Source of the DNA: Kocuria sp. p3-SID1428
GTDB lineage: Bacteria; Actinomycetota; Actinomycetes; Actinomycetales; Micrococcaceae
Assembly (NCBI RefSeq): GCF_025149945.1
Contig: NZ_JALXVH010000002.1
Span: forward strand, 46,051 to 110,050
DNA length: 64,000 nucleotides
Direction of reading: 5' to 3'
Each line of letters begins with the position of its first letter. Within the stretch, counting starts at the first letter, position 1. The translations under genes were made by a program, and so were the position numbers. This document shows, in pieces, positions 17,516 to 24,774 of the stretch. The notes below the pieces were generated by a model that saw only the letters and a list, made by a program, of their open reading frames with translations, did no database searches and had not been told where the DNA came from.

Positions 17516-18645
17516 GACGCCTGCTCCCGGAGCGGAGCCGCACCGAACTGACCTTCAGCGCTGTGCGTCGTCATGGCCGAGGCAGCCGATGCCCTGACCC
17601 GCTCGATCAGCTGCGCCACGACTGCCTCCAGCTCTGCCGGCGCGGAGGCCCGGGCGGCCAGTTCGAGGGCCTCGTCGAACTGCTGCTCGGCCAGATTCTG
17701 GACGGCAGACCTCGCCCCGCACTCGGTCAGCAGGTCACGGGCTCGCGCTGCCTGATGCTCGCCCAGGTCCGGGTCCCCGATCAGCGCGCTGAGCTCCGCC
17801 CAGCACGACGTGCCTCGAGCCAGGGCCAGCAGCGCAGTGGGCTTGGCCTCGCGCAGGTCCGAGACGACGGTCTTGCCGGTGAGCTCCTGGCGGCCGAAGA
17901 CCCCCAGCAGGTCGTCCAGCAGTTGGAAGCCGATGCCGACCAGTCGGCCGATCGCGCTCAGCTGCTCCAGCAGCTCCGACGGGGCGTCGGCCAGCACGGC
18001 CCCGACCTGCATGGGCAGCTGGAAGGAGTAGGCGCTGGTCTTGAGCTCACTCACGCGCAGGGCGTCCTGGAGCTGCAGCGCGTGCCCCTCGCCGACGCGG
18101 CTCAAGCACACGTCGGCGAGCTCGCCGGAGGCCGTGGCGTGGACCGCCTCCTCCAGCAGCTCGAGCAGGTGCTCGGTCTGGGCGACCGAGACACCGCTGC
18201 GGGTCATCAGGCGCATGGCCGAGACCAGCGCCAGATCGCCGGCCAGGATCCCTGCTGCAGAGCCCTGCCGCTGCACCGCGGCCGCGCTCGCACCCGCCCT
18301 GCGGGCATGGACTGCGAAGGCTCCGGAGACGTTGGGGCGCCCGCGGCGGGTGTCGTCGCCGTCGATGACGTCGTCATGGACCACGAACGCGGTGTGCAGC
18401 AGCTCGACCGCCGCCGCAGCCCGGGCCGCCGACTCGCTCTGGGATCCTCCCAGGGCCGCGTGGACAGACAGGACGAGGTCCGGACGCAGGCCCTTCCCGC
18501 CCCAGGCTGCGTCACGGAGCTGTGCCCACAGCAGACGGTGCTCGGGTCCTAGCCGTGCGGAGCGCTCCTCGCCGCGGCTCCAAGCCTCCTGCAGTTCGCG
18601 CCGCACAGGCGCCGACTTCTGATGACTCATCACGGACGTCAGCAT
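17512..18645 (-). CDS. crtE: geranylgeranyl diphosphate synthase of the carotenoid operon
   Basis: The polyprenyl synthase has about 377 residues. The first Asp-rich motif appears as VVHDDVIDGDDTRRG (about residues 92-106). The second is QLLDDLLGVFG (about residues 238-248), where the usual fifth Asp is absent, as in many IdsA/CrtE proteins. It makes the C20 precursor for CrtB. Two starts are possible, ATG 18645 or ATG 18630. Neither has a strong ribosome site, and a TAGGTA box lies only a few bases upstream of 18645, so the transcript may be leaderless. It heads the crt operon and is divergent from marR. Confidence 0.9.
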   Translation of the reverse strand: MLTSVMSHQKSAPVRRELQEAWSRGEERSARLGPEHRLLWAQLRDAAWGGKGLRPDLVLSVHAALGGSQSESAARAAAAVELLHTAFVVHDDVIDGDDTRRGRPNVSGAFAVHARRAGASAAAVQRQGSAAGILAGDLALVSAMRLMTRSGVSVAQTEHLLELLEEAVHATASGELADVCLSRVGEGHALQLQDALRVSELKTSAYSFQLPMQVGAVLADAPSELLEQLSAIGRLVGIGFQLLDDLLGVFGRQELTGKTVVSDLREAKPTALLALARGTSCWAELSALIGDPDLGEHQAARARDLLTECGARSAVQNLAEQQFDEALELAARASAPAELEAVVAQLIERVRASAASAMTTHSAEGQFGAAPLREQAS

Positions 18646-18654
18646 CGCATGAAA

Positions 18655-18673
18655 TACCTAGCTTGCCTAGGTA
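18655..18673. promoter_or_regulatory. palindromic operator between crtE and marR (CrtR-type)
   Basis: TACCTAG (18655-18661) and CTAGGTA (18667-18673) form a perfect 7-bp inverted repeat with a 5-bp spacer, in the middle of a 51-bp divergent intergenic region. In the leftward direction TAGGTA can act as the -10 box of the crt operon, so a bound MarR dimer would block it directly. Confidence 0.78.
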
Positions 18674-18696
18674 AATACTGGGATACCCTTCTGCTC

Positions 18697-19224
18697 ATGA
18701 CCCGGCCCCCAGAGCAGGGATCATCGAGCGACTCCTACTGGTACGACGACTCTGCCCCCGAGCGCGAGCTCCTGCGCGCCATGCGCCGCCTTCAGCGCGC
18801 CCGTCGCCATATGCACCACCGAGTCACCTGCGAGATGGAGCTCAATCCCACGGACGTGAAGGCCCTGCAGCTGATCATCGCCGGCGAGCGCGCTGACGAC
18901 CCGCTCACCGCCTCCGCCCTGGCGACCGAACTGGGGATCTCCACCGCCTCCACCGCCAAGCTGCTCAACCGCCTCACCAGCACGGGGCACCTCCGGCGCG
19001 AGCGCCACCCTCGCGATGGGCGATCCGTGACCGTGGTCGCCCAGCCGCTGGCTCACGAACGAGTCCGGGCCGTCATGACAGAGCCCCACGATCGGATGCT
19101 CGAGGCGGCACGACGGGTCCCGCAGGAGTCCAGGCAGGCGGTGCTCGACTTCCTGGAGGACATGGCCCAGGCCTTCGAGGGATCCGCAGAGCCGCCGCAC
19201 CAGGGTGTCGATCGCGGAAACTGA
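18697..19224 (+). CDS. MarR family regulator, CrtR-like
   Basis: The protein has 175 residues from ATG 18697; upstream in-frame starts would run through the operator. The winged helix-turn-helix (LTASALATELGISTASTAKLLNRLTSTGHLRRERHPRDGRS, in overlapping segments) is clear at about residues 69-110, flanked by dimerisation helices. In Corynebacterium a MarR protein in the same divergent position (CrtR) represses the crt operon and is released by geranylgeranyl diphosphate. The same role is inferred here from position and operator. Confidence 0.88.
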   Translation: MTRPPEQGSSSDSYWYDDSAPERELLRAMRRLQRARRHMHHRVTCEMELNPTDVKALQLIIAGERADDPLTASALATELGISTASTAKLLNRLTSTGHLRRERHPRDGRSVTVVAQPLAHERVRAVMTEPHDRMLEAARRVPQESRQAVLDFLEDMAQAFEGSAEPPHQGVDRGN

Positions 19225-19243
19225 GGGTCTGGGCTGAGCACAG

Positions 19244-19279
19244 GGCAGCCCCTGACCACGGATGACATCAGGGGCTGCC
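19244..19279. terminator. bidirectional hairpin terminator between marR and dnaB
   Basis: GGCAGCCCCTGA (19244-19255) pairs perfectly with TCAGGGGCTGCC (19268-19279) across a 12-base loop, between the convergent marR and dnaB genes. Confidence 0.85.
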
Positions 19280-19296
19280 AGGAGGCGCCGTCCGTG

Positions 19297-21111
19297 TCAG
19301 AACCCCTCGTTCGCCATGTTGGCGAAGCGGGAGTAGTGCCCCTGGAACGCCACCACGATGGTCTTGGTGGGGCCGTTACGGTGCTTGGCCACGATCACAT
19401 CCGCCTCGCCAGCGCGCGGCGACTCCTTGTCGTAGACGTCATCGCGATGCAGAAGGATGACCATGTCGGCATCCTGCTCGATCGAGCCCGATTCGCGAAG
19501 ATCCGAGACCATCGGCCGCTTGTCGGTGCGCTGCTCGGAACCACGGTTCAGCTGCGACAGGGCAATCACGGGGACGTCGAGCTCCTTGGCCAGCAGCTTC
19601 AGCGCACGCGAGAACTCCGAGACCTCCTGCTGGCGCGACTCGACCTTCTTGCCCGAGCTCATCAGCTGCAAGTAGTCGAGCACCACGAGCTTGAGGTCGT
19701 GCTTCTGCTTCAGGCGACGGCACTTGGCGCGGATCTCCATCAGCGACATGTTCGGGGAGTCGTCGATGAACAGCGGAGCAGAGTCGAGTTTGCCCATGGT
19801 GGAGGCGATCTTGCCCCACTGCTCGTCCTGGAGAGTGCCCTTGCGCAGATCCTGCAGGCTGAGGGTGGCCTCGGCCGAGAGGATCTTCAGCGCGATCTCA
19901 TTGCGCGCCATCTCGAGCGAGAAGATCGCGGTGGTCATGTTGTTCTTGATCGCCGCCGAGCGCGCGATATCGATGGCGAAGGTCGAATTGTGCGTGGGGA
20001 TGAAGCCGCGTCCCGCGAGGAACAAGTGCTCGGGGTGATCCACCTGCAGGCACCGGACCGGCACCGAGGCCACTGGCTCCACAGCGACGATCGCCCGATC
20101 GACTCCCGGCTCTATGCCGCCGTCATGGCACAGCGGCAGTCGAGCATCAGCCGGGACGCGCACGGCATGGCGCTGCGCCGAGGCTGCGATCTGCCCCGTG
20201 GTCACCACTCCGGCCGACTCCGCGTCAGCCGCATCGGCCCCGACAAGCACGGCAGCACGCGTGTGCGTCAGCCACTGATGCTCCTCGTCGGCAATGATCT
20301 CGCTGCCGTCGTCGAAACGGACCCGGTAGCAGGGCCGATCGAGCATCACGTCGGTGGCGGCCGTGACCGTGGTGGGTGCGCCATCTGCGGCGAGCACCTG
20401 GTCGCCCACGGAGACCTCTCCCATGGTCGTCCACCCGGTGGGCGTGGGGATGGGGGTGTCGAGGGCCAGCGCCTTGCCCATAGCAGGCCTGGCCGCGATC
20501 ACGATCATCTGCCCGCCCTGCAGCCCGTGGGTCAGCTCGTCGAACTCCACGAACCCGGTGGGCACGCCGTGCATGCCGGAGCGCCCGCCGGCGTCCTCGA
20601 TCTCCTGGACGGTGGACTCCACGACGTCCTTGAGGACCACGTAGTCCTCCGAGTTGCGCCGCTCCGCCACGGTCATGATCTCGGACTGGGCCTCGTTGAC
20701 CAGGACCTCGACCTCGCCATCCTGCGAGTAGCCGAGCTGCACGATCTTGGTGCCGGCCGTGACCAGGCGGCGCAGCACGGCGCGCTCCTGCACGATCTCG
20801 GCGTAGAACCCGGCGTTGGCCGCGGTGGGCACCGAGGAGATCAGCGAGTGCAGGTAGGCCGGCCCGCCGGTGCGCTCGAGCTCGCCGCGCTTGGTCAGTT
20901 CGTCGGCCACGGTGATGGCATCGGCGGGTTCGCCCTTGCCGTAGAGGCTCATGATGGCCTCGTAGATGGACTCGTGCGCCGGCTTGTAGAAGTCGTTGCC
21001 GCGCAGCACCTCCACGACGTCCGCGATGGCGTCCTTGGACAGCATCATGCCGCCGAGCACGGACTGCTCGGCGACGTTGTCGTAGGGGGGAGTGCGGATC
21101 TCTTCGGACAC
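19297..21111 (-). CDS. dnaB: replicative DNA helicase DnaB containing an intein
   Basis: The precursor has 604 residues, about 442 after removal of a 162-residue intein. The N-terminal domain starts TPPYDNVAEQSVLGGMML. The RecA-like domain carries Walker A ARPAMGK(S), split by the intein after its Lys (residue 213), and then LVVLDYLQLM as Walker B. DnaB unwinds the replication fork as a hexamer. The GTG at 21111 has GGAAAGG seven bases upstream; longer in-frame starts reach into the DnaA-box region. The intein must splice to restore ATP binding, so replication depends on splicing. It ends at a shared terminator with marR. Confidence 0.95.
   Translation of the reverse strand: MSEEIRTPPYDNVAEQSVLGGMMLSKDAIADVVEVLRGNDFYKPAHESIYEAIMSLYGKGEPADAITVADELTKRGELERTGGPAYLHSLISSVPTAANAGFYAEIVQERAVLRRLVTAGTKIVQLGYSQDGEVEVLVNEAQSEIMTVAERRNSEDYVVLKDVVESTVQEIEDAGGRSGMHGVPTGFVEFDELTHGLQGGQMIVIAARPAMGKALALDTPIPTPTGWTTMGEVSVGDQVLAADGAPTTVTAATDVMLDRPCYRVRFDDGSEIIADEEHQWLTHTRAAVLVGADAADAESAGVVTTGQIAASAQRHAVRVPADARLPLCHDGGIEPGVDRAIVAVEPVASVPVRCLQVDHPEHLFLAGRGFIPTHNSTFAIDIARSAAIKNNMTTAIFSLEMARNEIALKILSAEATLSLQDLRKGTLQDEQWGKIASTMGKLDSAPLFIDDSPNMSLMEIRAKCRRLKQKHDLKLVVLDYLQLMSSGKKVESRQQEVSEFSRALKLLAKELDVPVIALSQLNRGSEQRTDKRPMVSDLRESGSIEQDADMVILLHRDDVYDKESPRAGEADVIVAKHRNGPTKTIVVAFQGHYSRFANMANEGF
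19987..20472 (-). mobile_element. class 3 (WCT-type) mini-intein in DnaB Walker A loop
   Basis: The intein occupies DnaB residues 214-375 (162 residues), starting ALALDTPIPTPTG and ending GFIPTHN before Ser+1. The first residue is Ala, not Cys or Ser. The class 3 triad is visible: Trp in block B (EEHQWLTHT), Cys in block F (VRCLQVD) and Thr immediately before the penultimate His (PTHN). No LAGLIDADG or HNH homing nuclease is present and the region between the splicing blocks is short, so it is an immobile mini-intein. Mycobacteriophage Bethlehem DnaB is the known prototype of this class. Confidence 0.9.
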
Positions 21112-21499
21112 GGCAGGGCCTTTCCAGCGTGGACTGCGGCCAGGACGACGACGGCCGCCCGGCCCGCCCATTCTGGCCCACGGCGCAGACGTCACAGGCC
21201 GCCGTCCGAGAACATCTGAAGTTACATGAGTGGGCTTTATCCACTGACTGTGGACAACTTGTGGACACCCTGTGGGGCGCGCCGTGCACGACTGTGCGCA
21301 ACCCGTGCAGATCTGCCCCTCCACCTGTGGATATCCACAAGCTGAGGCTTCATGAACGAACGGTGAATCCCCAGGTCAGAGGGATATTTACCGGGTTCTC
21401 CACGGCGTGTGCACAACTCTCCACAGGTCCTGTCCACACCGGACGTGGACATTCCCACAGAGCTGTGACGTCGGGCGCCATGTGGAGCAGCAGTGGTGC
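21112..21499. other. gene-free region upstream of dnaB with DnaA-box-like cluster
   Basis: Several 9-mers match or nearly match the actinobacterial DnaA box TTRTCCACA. They are TTATCCACT (21237-21245), a perfect TGTGGACAA (21249-21257), TGTGGACAC (21260-21268), the double site TGTGGATATCCACA (21326-21339) and CTGTCCACA (21430-21438). The region should also hold the dnaB promoter. No convincing gene is present. Confidence 0.7.
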
Positions 21500-21889
21500 T
21501 CAGGACCCCATGGCCAGCTGCAGCAGCAGGATCAGGGTGGCCGGGCTGATCAGCACGGAGAGGATCATCACGATCACGTTCCACGGCCGATGCCGCCGAT
21601 ACGAGATCACGCTGGCCAGTGCGGTCAGGAACGCCCCCACCTCCGCGATCGTGGCCACGATCAGCCCCCCGAAGAACGTGAGGGTCATGGCCGCACCGGA
21701 ACCGGTGTTGCCCAGGCCGAAGCCGGCCAGGAAGGCCGCGAGCCCCACGATCCACAGGATGACGGCGATCGGCAGCAGCCGCGGCTCGGCCCGCCCCTTG
21801 CGGCGCGTTTGAGAGACAGGAGCCGTAAAGGCGCGAGCGGCTGCGGTCTGCGATCGTGCACTGCGGGAGCTGGGGGCCATGGCGGACAT
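21500..21889 (-). CDS. small integral membrane protein, unknown
   Basis: This 129-residue protein has a basic, Ser/Arg-rich N-terminal 40 residues and three or four membrane helices (LLPIAVILWIVGLAAFLAGF, a Gly-rich segment near LTFFGGLIVATIAEVGAFL, and VIVMILSVLISPATLILLLQ). No family is recognised. It is divergent from a MarR gene and convergent with the dnaB upstream region. The start at ATG 21889 is chosen for the Met-Ser-Ala-Met context; the long leader is otherwise unsupported. Confidence 0.65.
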   Translation of the reverse strand: MSAMAPSSRSARSQTAAARAFTAPVSQTRRKGRAEPRLLPIAVILWIVGLAAFLAGFGLGNTGSGAAMTLTFFGGLIVATIAEVGAFLTALASVISYRRHRPWNVIVMILSVLISPATLILLLQLAMGS

Positions 21890-21954
21890 GGTGCCATCCC
21901 GTGCTGGACGCCCGCGCCCGGGAACGTGAGCGACAACCCGCAGGCAACCACTGA

Positions 21955-21980
21955 TGACGCGTCACCTTTGTCGCTATCCT
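21955..21980 (+). promoter_or_regulatory. MarR autoregulatory operator and -10 box
   Basis: The palindrome TGACGCGTCA (21955-21964), followed by CCT, occupies the -35 position of a TATCCT -10 box (21975-21980). This places the transcription start at or beside the ATG (21987), so the transcript may be leaderless. The same TGACNNGTCACCT sequence recurs in the promoter of the monooxygenase gene at 22766. Confidence 0.65.
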
Positions 21981-21986
21981 GGAGAC

Positions 21987-22562
21987 ATGACGACGCCCTC
22001 CGACACCGACCCCCGCAGCCTCCCCGCAGATCCTGACCACTCCGGAGGCTCCCCCTCGAGCGCGGGTGCGGCCGGAACGGGCAAGGACGTCGACTGGCTC
22101 TCCGAGCATGAGGAGACCGTCTGGCGCCGCTGGCTCGCCGTGAGCAGCCGCATCCCCGCCACCCTGTCCTCGCAGCTGCAGTCAGACTCCGGGCTCTCCC
22201 TGCAGGACTACGACGTCCTGGTCATGCTCAACGACAGCGACAGCTCCTCCTGCCGCATCACCGAGCTCGCCGGACTGCTGGACTGGGAGCGCTCGCGCAT
22301 GTCCCACCACCTCACGCGGATGGAGAAGCGCGGTCTGATCGCCCGCTGCGCGGCTCCGGACGACGGCCGGGCGCAGCTCGCCCAGCTCACCGAGACCGGC
22401 CGCCAGGCCCTCGCCAACGCCGCCCCGGGCCACCTGGGCGCAGTGCGCAGGTCGTTCTTCGACGCCCTCGACGCGCAGGACATCGATGACCTGGACCGCA
22501 TCACCTCCCGGATCGCCCGCAAGCTCGACATCCGCCGCCCGGACTGCGCACCGATCGACTGA
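21987..22562 (+). CDS. MarR family transcriptional regulator
   Basis: The protein has 191 residues. After a disordered 30-residue leader, the MarR fold runs from about residue 35. The winged helix-turn-helix is at ITELAGLLDWERSRMSHHLTRMEKRGLIARCAAPDDGR, split here as ITELAGLL, SRMSHHLTRMEKRGLI and DDGR. It is followed by the flavin-dependent monooxygenase and FMN reductase genes. Their promoter shares an operator motif with this gene, so it is the likely local regulator. The inducing ligand is unknown. Confidence 0.88.
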   Translation: MTTPSDTDPRSLPADPDHSGGSPSSAGAAGTGKDVDWLSEHEETVWRRWLAVSSRIPATLSSQLQSDSGLSLQDYDVLVMLNDSDSSSCRITELAGLLDWERSRMSHHLTRMEKRGLIARCAAPDDGRAQLAQLTETGRQALANAAPGHLGAVRRSFFDALDAQDIDDLDRITSRIARKLDIRRPDCAPID

Positions 22563-22665
22563 CCCGCGCAGGCCGGCTGCCGCCCTGCGCGGACACGGCC
22601 TGGCGCGTCACGACGACAGCGCGTTCGTCGTTCCCGCCGTCCCTCAAGCACAGCGGACCTAATGG

Positions 22666-22694
22666 TTGACATGTCACCTATATAGACGCATACT
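22666..22694 (+). promoter_or_regulatory. strong promoter with MarR-type operator
   Basis: TTGACA (22666-22671) and CATACT (22689-22694) are separated by exactly 17 bp, close to the sigma-70 consensus. The palindrome TGACATGTCA (22667-22676) with trailing CCT overlaps the -35 element and matches the motif in front of the MarR gene. Confidence 0.8.
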
Positions 22695-22765
22695 GTTCCG
22701 TGAAACGTCACGCGATCACCAGACATCTGCCGGTAATCGCGATGCGCACCCAAAGAGCGAGCACC

Positions 22766-23899
22766 ATGCAGTTCGGCATCTTCACCATCGGCGACGTCAC
22801 CCCGGATCCCACCACCGGCAAGGCGCCGTCCGAGGCCCAGCGCATCCGGTCGATGACCAAGTACGCCCTCAAGGCGGAAGAGGTGGGACTGGACGTCTTC
22901 GCGACCGGCGAGCACCACAACCCGCCGTTCGTGCCCTCCTCACCCACCACGCACCTGGCCTATATCGCCGCCCAGACCGAGCGCCTGCGCTTCTCCACGG
23001 CCACCACGCTGATCACCACGAACGACCCCCTGAAGATCGCGGAGGACTACGCCTTTCTCCAGCACCTCTCCGGCGGCCGCATCGACCTGACCATGGGCCG
23101 CGGCAACACCGGCCCGGTCTACCCGTGGTTCGGCAAGGACATCCGCCAGGGCATCCCGCTGGCCATCGAGAACTACCACCTGCTGCGCAAGCTGTGGCGC
23201 GAGGAGGTCGTGAACTGGCAGGGCAAGTTCCGTACCCCGCTCAGCAGCTACACCTCCACCCCGTGGCCGCTGGATGACACCCCGCCGTTCGTGTGGCACG
23301 GCTCGATCCGCTCCCCCGAGATCGCCGAGCAGGCCGCCTATTACGGTGACGGGTTCTTCCACAACCACATCTTCTGGAACATCGAGCACACCGCCTCGAT
23401 GGTGAATCTCTACCGCCAGCGCTTCGAGCACTACGGCCACGGCGCCCCCGACCAGGCGATCGTGGGCCTGGGCGGGCAGATCTTCGCCGCCGAGACCGAG
23501 GCGGAGGCCAAGCGGGTCTTCCGCCCGTACTTCGACAATGCCCCCGTCTACGGCCACGGCCCGTCGCTGGAGGACTTCTCCCGCATGACCCCGCTGAGGG
23601 TCGGCACTCCGGATCAGATCGTGGAGCGCTACCTGGGCTACGCCGATCAGGTGGGCGACTACCAGCGCCAGATGTTCCTGTTGGACCACGCCGGCCTGCC
23701 CGAGGAGATCGTGCTGGAGCAGATCGAGATCCTGGGTCGTGAGATCGTCCCCCGCCTGCGTGAGGGCTTCGAGGCCCGCCGTCCGGCACACGTGCCGTCG
23801 GATCCGCCCACCCACGAGGCCCTGCGTGCTCAGGGACCGGAGTCCAAGCACCGTCAGGTGATCAACGCGCAGCCACAGGATGAGGAGGAGTCGGACTGA
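22766..23899 (+). CDS. LLM class flavin-dependent monooxygenase (CE1758-type)
   Basis: The 377-residue protein starts FGIFTIGDVTPDPTTGKAPS and has the luciferase-like TIM barrel with AEEVGLDVFATGEHHNPPF (conserved EHH near residue 55) and LSGGRIDLTMGRGNTGP. These enzymes use FMNH2 supplied by a partner reductase to oxygenate organic substrates. The reductase gene follows with a 1-bp stop/start overlap (TGATG). The ATG at 22766 sits about 70 bp downstream of a near-consensus promoter carrying a MarR-type operator. The substrate is unknown. Confidence 0.88.
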   Translation: MQFGIFTIGDVTPDPTTGKAPSEAQRIRSMTKYALKAEEVGLDVFATGEHHNPPFVPSSPTTHLAYIAAQTERLRFSTATTLITTNDPLKIAEDYAFLQHLSGGRIDLTMGRGNTGPVYPWFGKDIRQGIPLAIENYHLLRKLWREEVVNWQGKFRTPLSSYTSTPWPLDDTPPFVWHGSIRSPEIAEQAAYYGDGFFHNHIFWNIEHTASMVNLYRQRFEHYGHGAPDQAIVGLGGQIFAAETEAEAKRVFRPYFDNAPVYGHGPSLEDFSRMTPLRVGTPDQIVERYLGYADQVGDYQRQMFLLDHAGLPEEIVLEQIEILGREIVPRLREGFEARRPAHVPSDPPTHEALRAQGPESKHRQVINAQPQDEEESD

Positions 23900-24561
23900 T
23901 GCCGCGCCAGCTCATCGTCGTCTCGGCGGGACTGTCCTCGCCGTCGTCCACGCGCCTTCTCGCAGATCGGATCGCCCAGGCCATCGAGTCCCAGGTGGGC
24001 GCCCGTGGAGAGGCTCTGGAAGTCCACCACGTGGAGCTGCGGGACCTCGCCCTGCCCCTGGCCCAGACCATGACCACCGGAGGGCTGCCCGCTCCGCAGC
24101 TCGATGAGGTCAAGCGGCTGGTCGCCGGGGCGGACGGCCTGGTGGCCGTCACGCCGATCTTCCGGGCCTCCTATTCGGGGCTTTTCAAGATGTTCTTCGA
24201 CGTCCTGGACGACGAGGCCCTGATCGATCTGCCGGTGCTCATCGCCGCCACGGCAGGCACCCCGCGCCACAGCCTGGTCCTGGACCATGCGCTGCGCCCG
24301 CTGTTCTCCTACTCGAGGGCGGTCGTGCTGCCCACGGGCGTGTTCGCCGCGACCGATGACTTCGGCGCCGGCGACACCGCCGGCCTGGAGTCGCGGATCG
24401 CCCGAGCGGCCGCCGAGATGGCGACGGCACTGGTGGCCGACCCCGCGGGGGTGGCGGGCTTCCTGCCCACCGAACCCGCCCAGGCTCCGCGTCGCAGCGG
24501 TGTGGACCTGGGTCCGGTCACGGACTTCGCGAGCCTCCTCAAGGGCCACGACGGCTCCTGA
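23899..24561 (+). CDS. NADPH-dependent FMN reductase (CE1759-type)
   Basis: The 220-residue flavodoxin-fold reductase has an N-terminal strand RQLIVVSAGLSSPSSTRLLADRI containing the phosphate-binding SSPSSTR loop. VAVTPIFRASYSGLFKMFFD is the flavin-contact region. It reduces FMN for the monooxygenase encoded immediately upstream, with which it is translationally coupled. A perfect hairpin (24595-24624) ends the transcription unit. Confidence 0.88.
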   Translation: MPRQLIVVSAGLSSPSSTRLLADRIAQAIESQVGARGEALEVHHVELRDLALPLAQTMTTGGLPAPQLDEVKRLVAGADGLVAVTPIFRASYSGLFKMFFDVLDDEALIDLPVLIAATAGTPRHSLVLDHALRPLFSYSRAVVLPTGVFAATDDFGAGDTAGLESRIARAAAEMATALVADPAGVAGFLPTEPAQAPRRSGVDLGPVTDFASLLKGHDGS

Positions 24562-24594
24562 CGGACTCACCGCGCACCTAGAGGCCCTCTGAAC

Positions 24595-24624
24595 TGCCCA
24601 TATGTCGACTGTGACATATGGGCA
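24595..24624 (+). terminator. hairpin terminator
   Basis: TGCCCATATGTC (24595-24606) and GACATATGGGCA (24613-24624) form a perfect 12-bp stem with a 6-base loop just after the FMN reductase gene. The AT-rich half of the stem is unusual in this GC-rich sequence. Confidence 0.75.
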
Positions 24625-24695
24625 GGTCTTGTCTCGAGGGACGGAGCGGACCGCCGCCCTGTCGGCATCCGGCCCTGCCGCCTACAGTGGACGAC

Positions 24696-24772
24696 GGACA
24701 CGGGGTGCGCCGCCGGCGCTGAGATCAGACCCGTGGAACCTGCTCCAGATCGCACTGGCGAAGGGATGTCCC
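24696..24772 (+). promoter_or_regulatory. TPP riboswitch (THI element)
   Basis: The conserved THI-box blocks appear in order: GGGGTGC, GCTGAGA, ACCC, GAACCTG and AAGGGA. GGACA (24696-24700) can pair with TGTCC (24768-24772) to close stem P1. The aptamer ends three bases before the tenA start, so the purine-rich AAGGGA is both aptamer core and the only ribosome-binding site. This predicts translational control by thiamine pyrophosphate. Confidence 0.85.
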
Positions 24773-24774
24773 TG

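Noticed and set aside
19987-20472. The DnaB insertion as a homing-endonuclease intein or sequencing artefact
   Set aside because: It is in frame, has all splicing blocks and ends in HN before Ser, but there is no LAGLIDADG or HNH segment and too little length for one.
21237-21438. The dnaB-upstream DnaA-box cluster as the chromosome origin
   Set aside because: The dnaA-dnaN gap has the conserved gene context of oriC. The cluster is kept as a finding about regulation or titration, not as an origin call.
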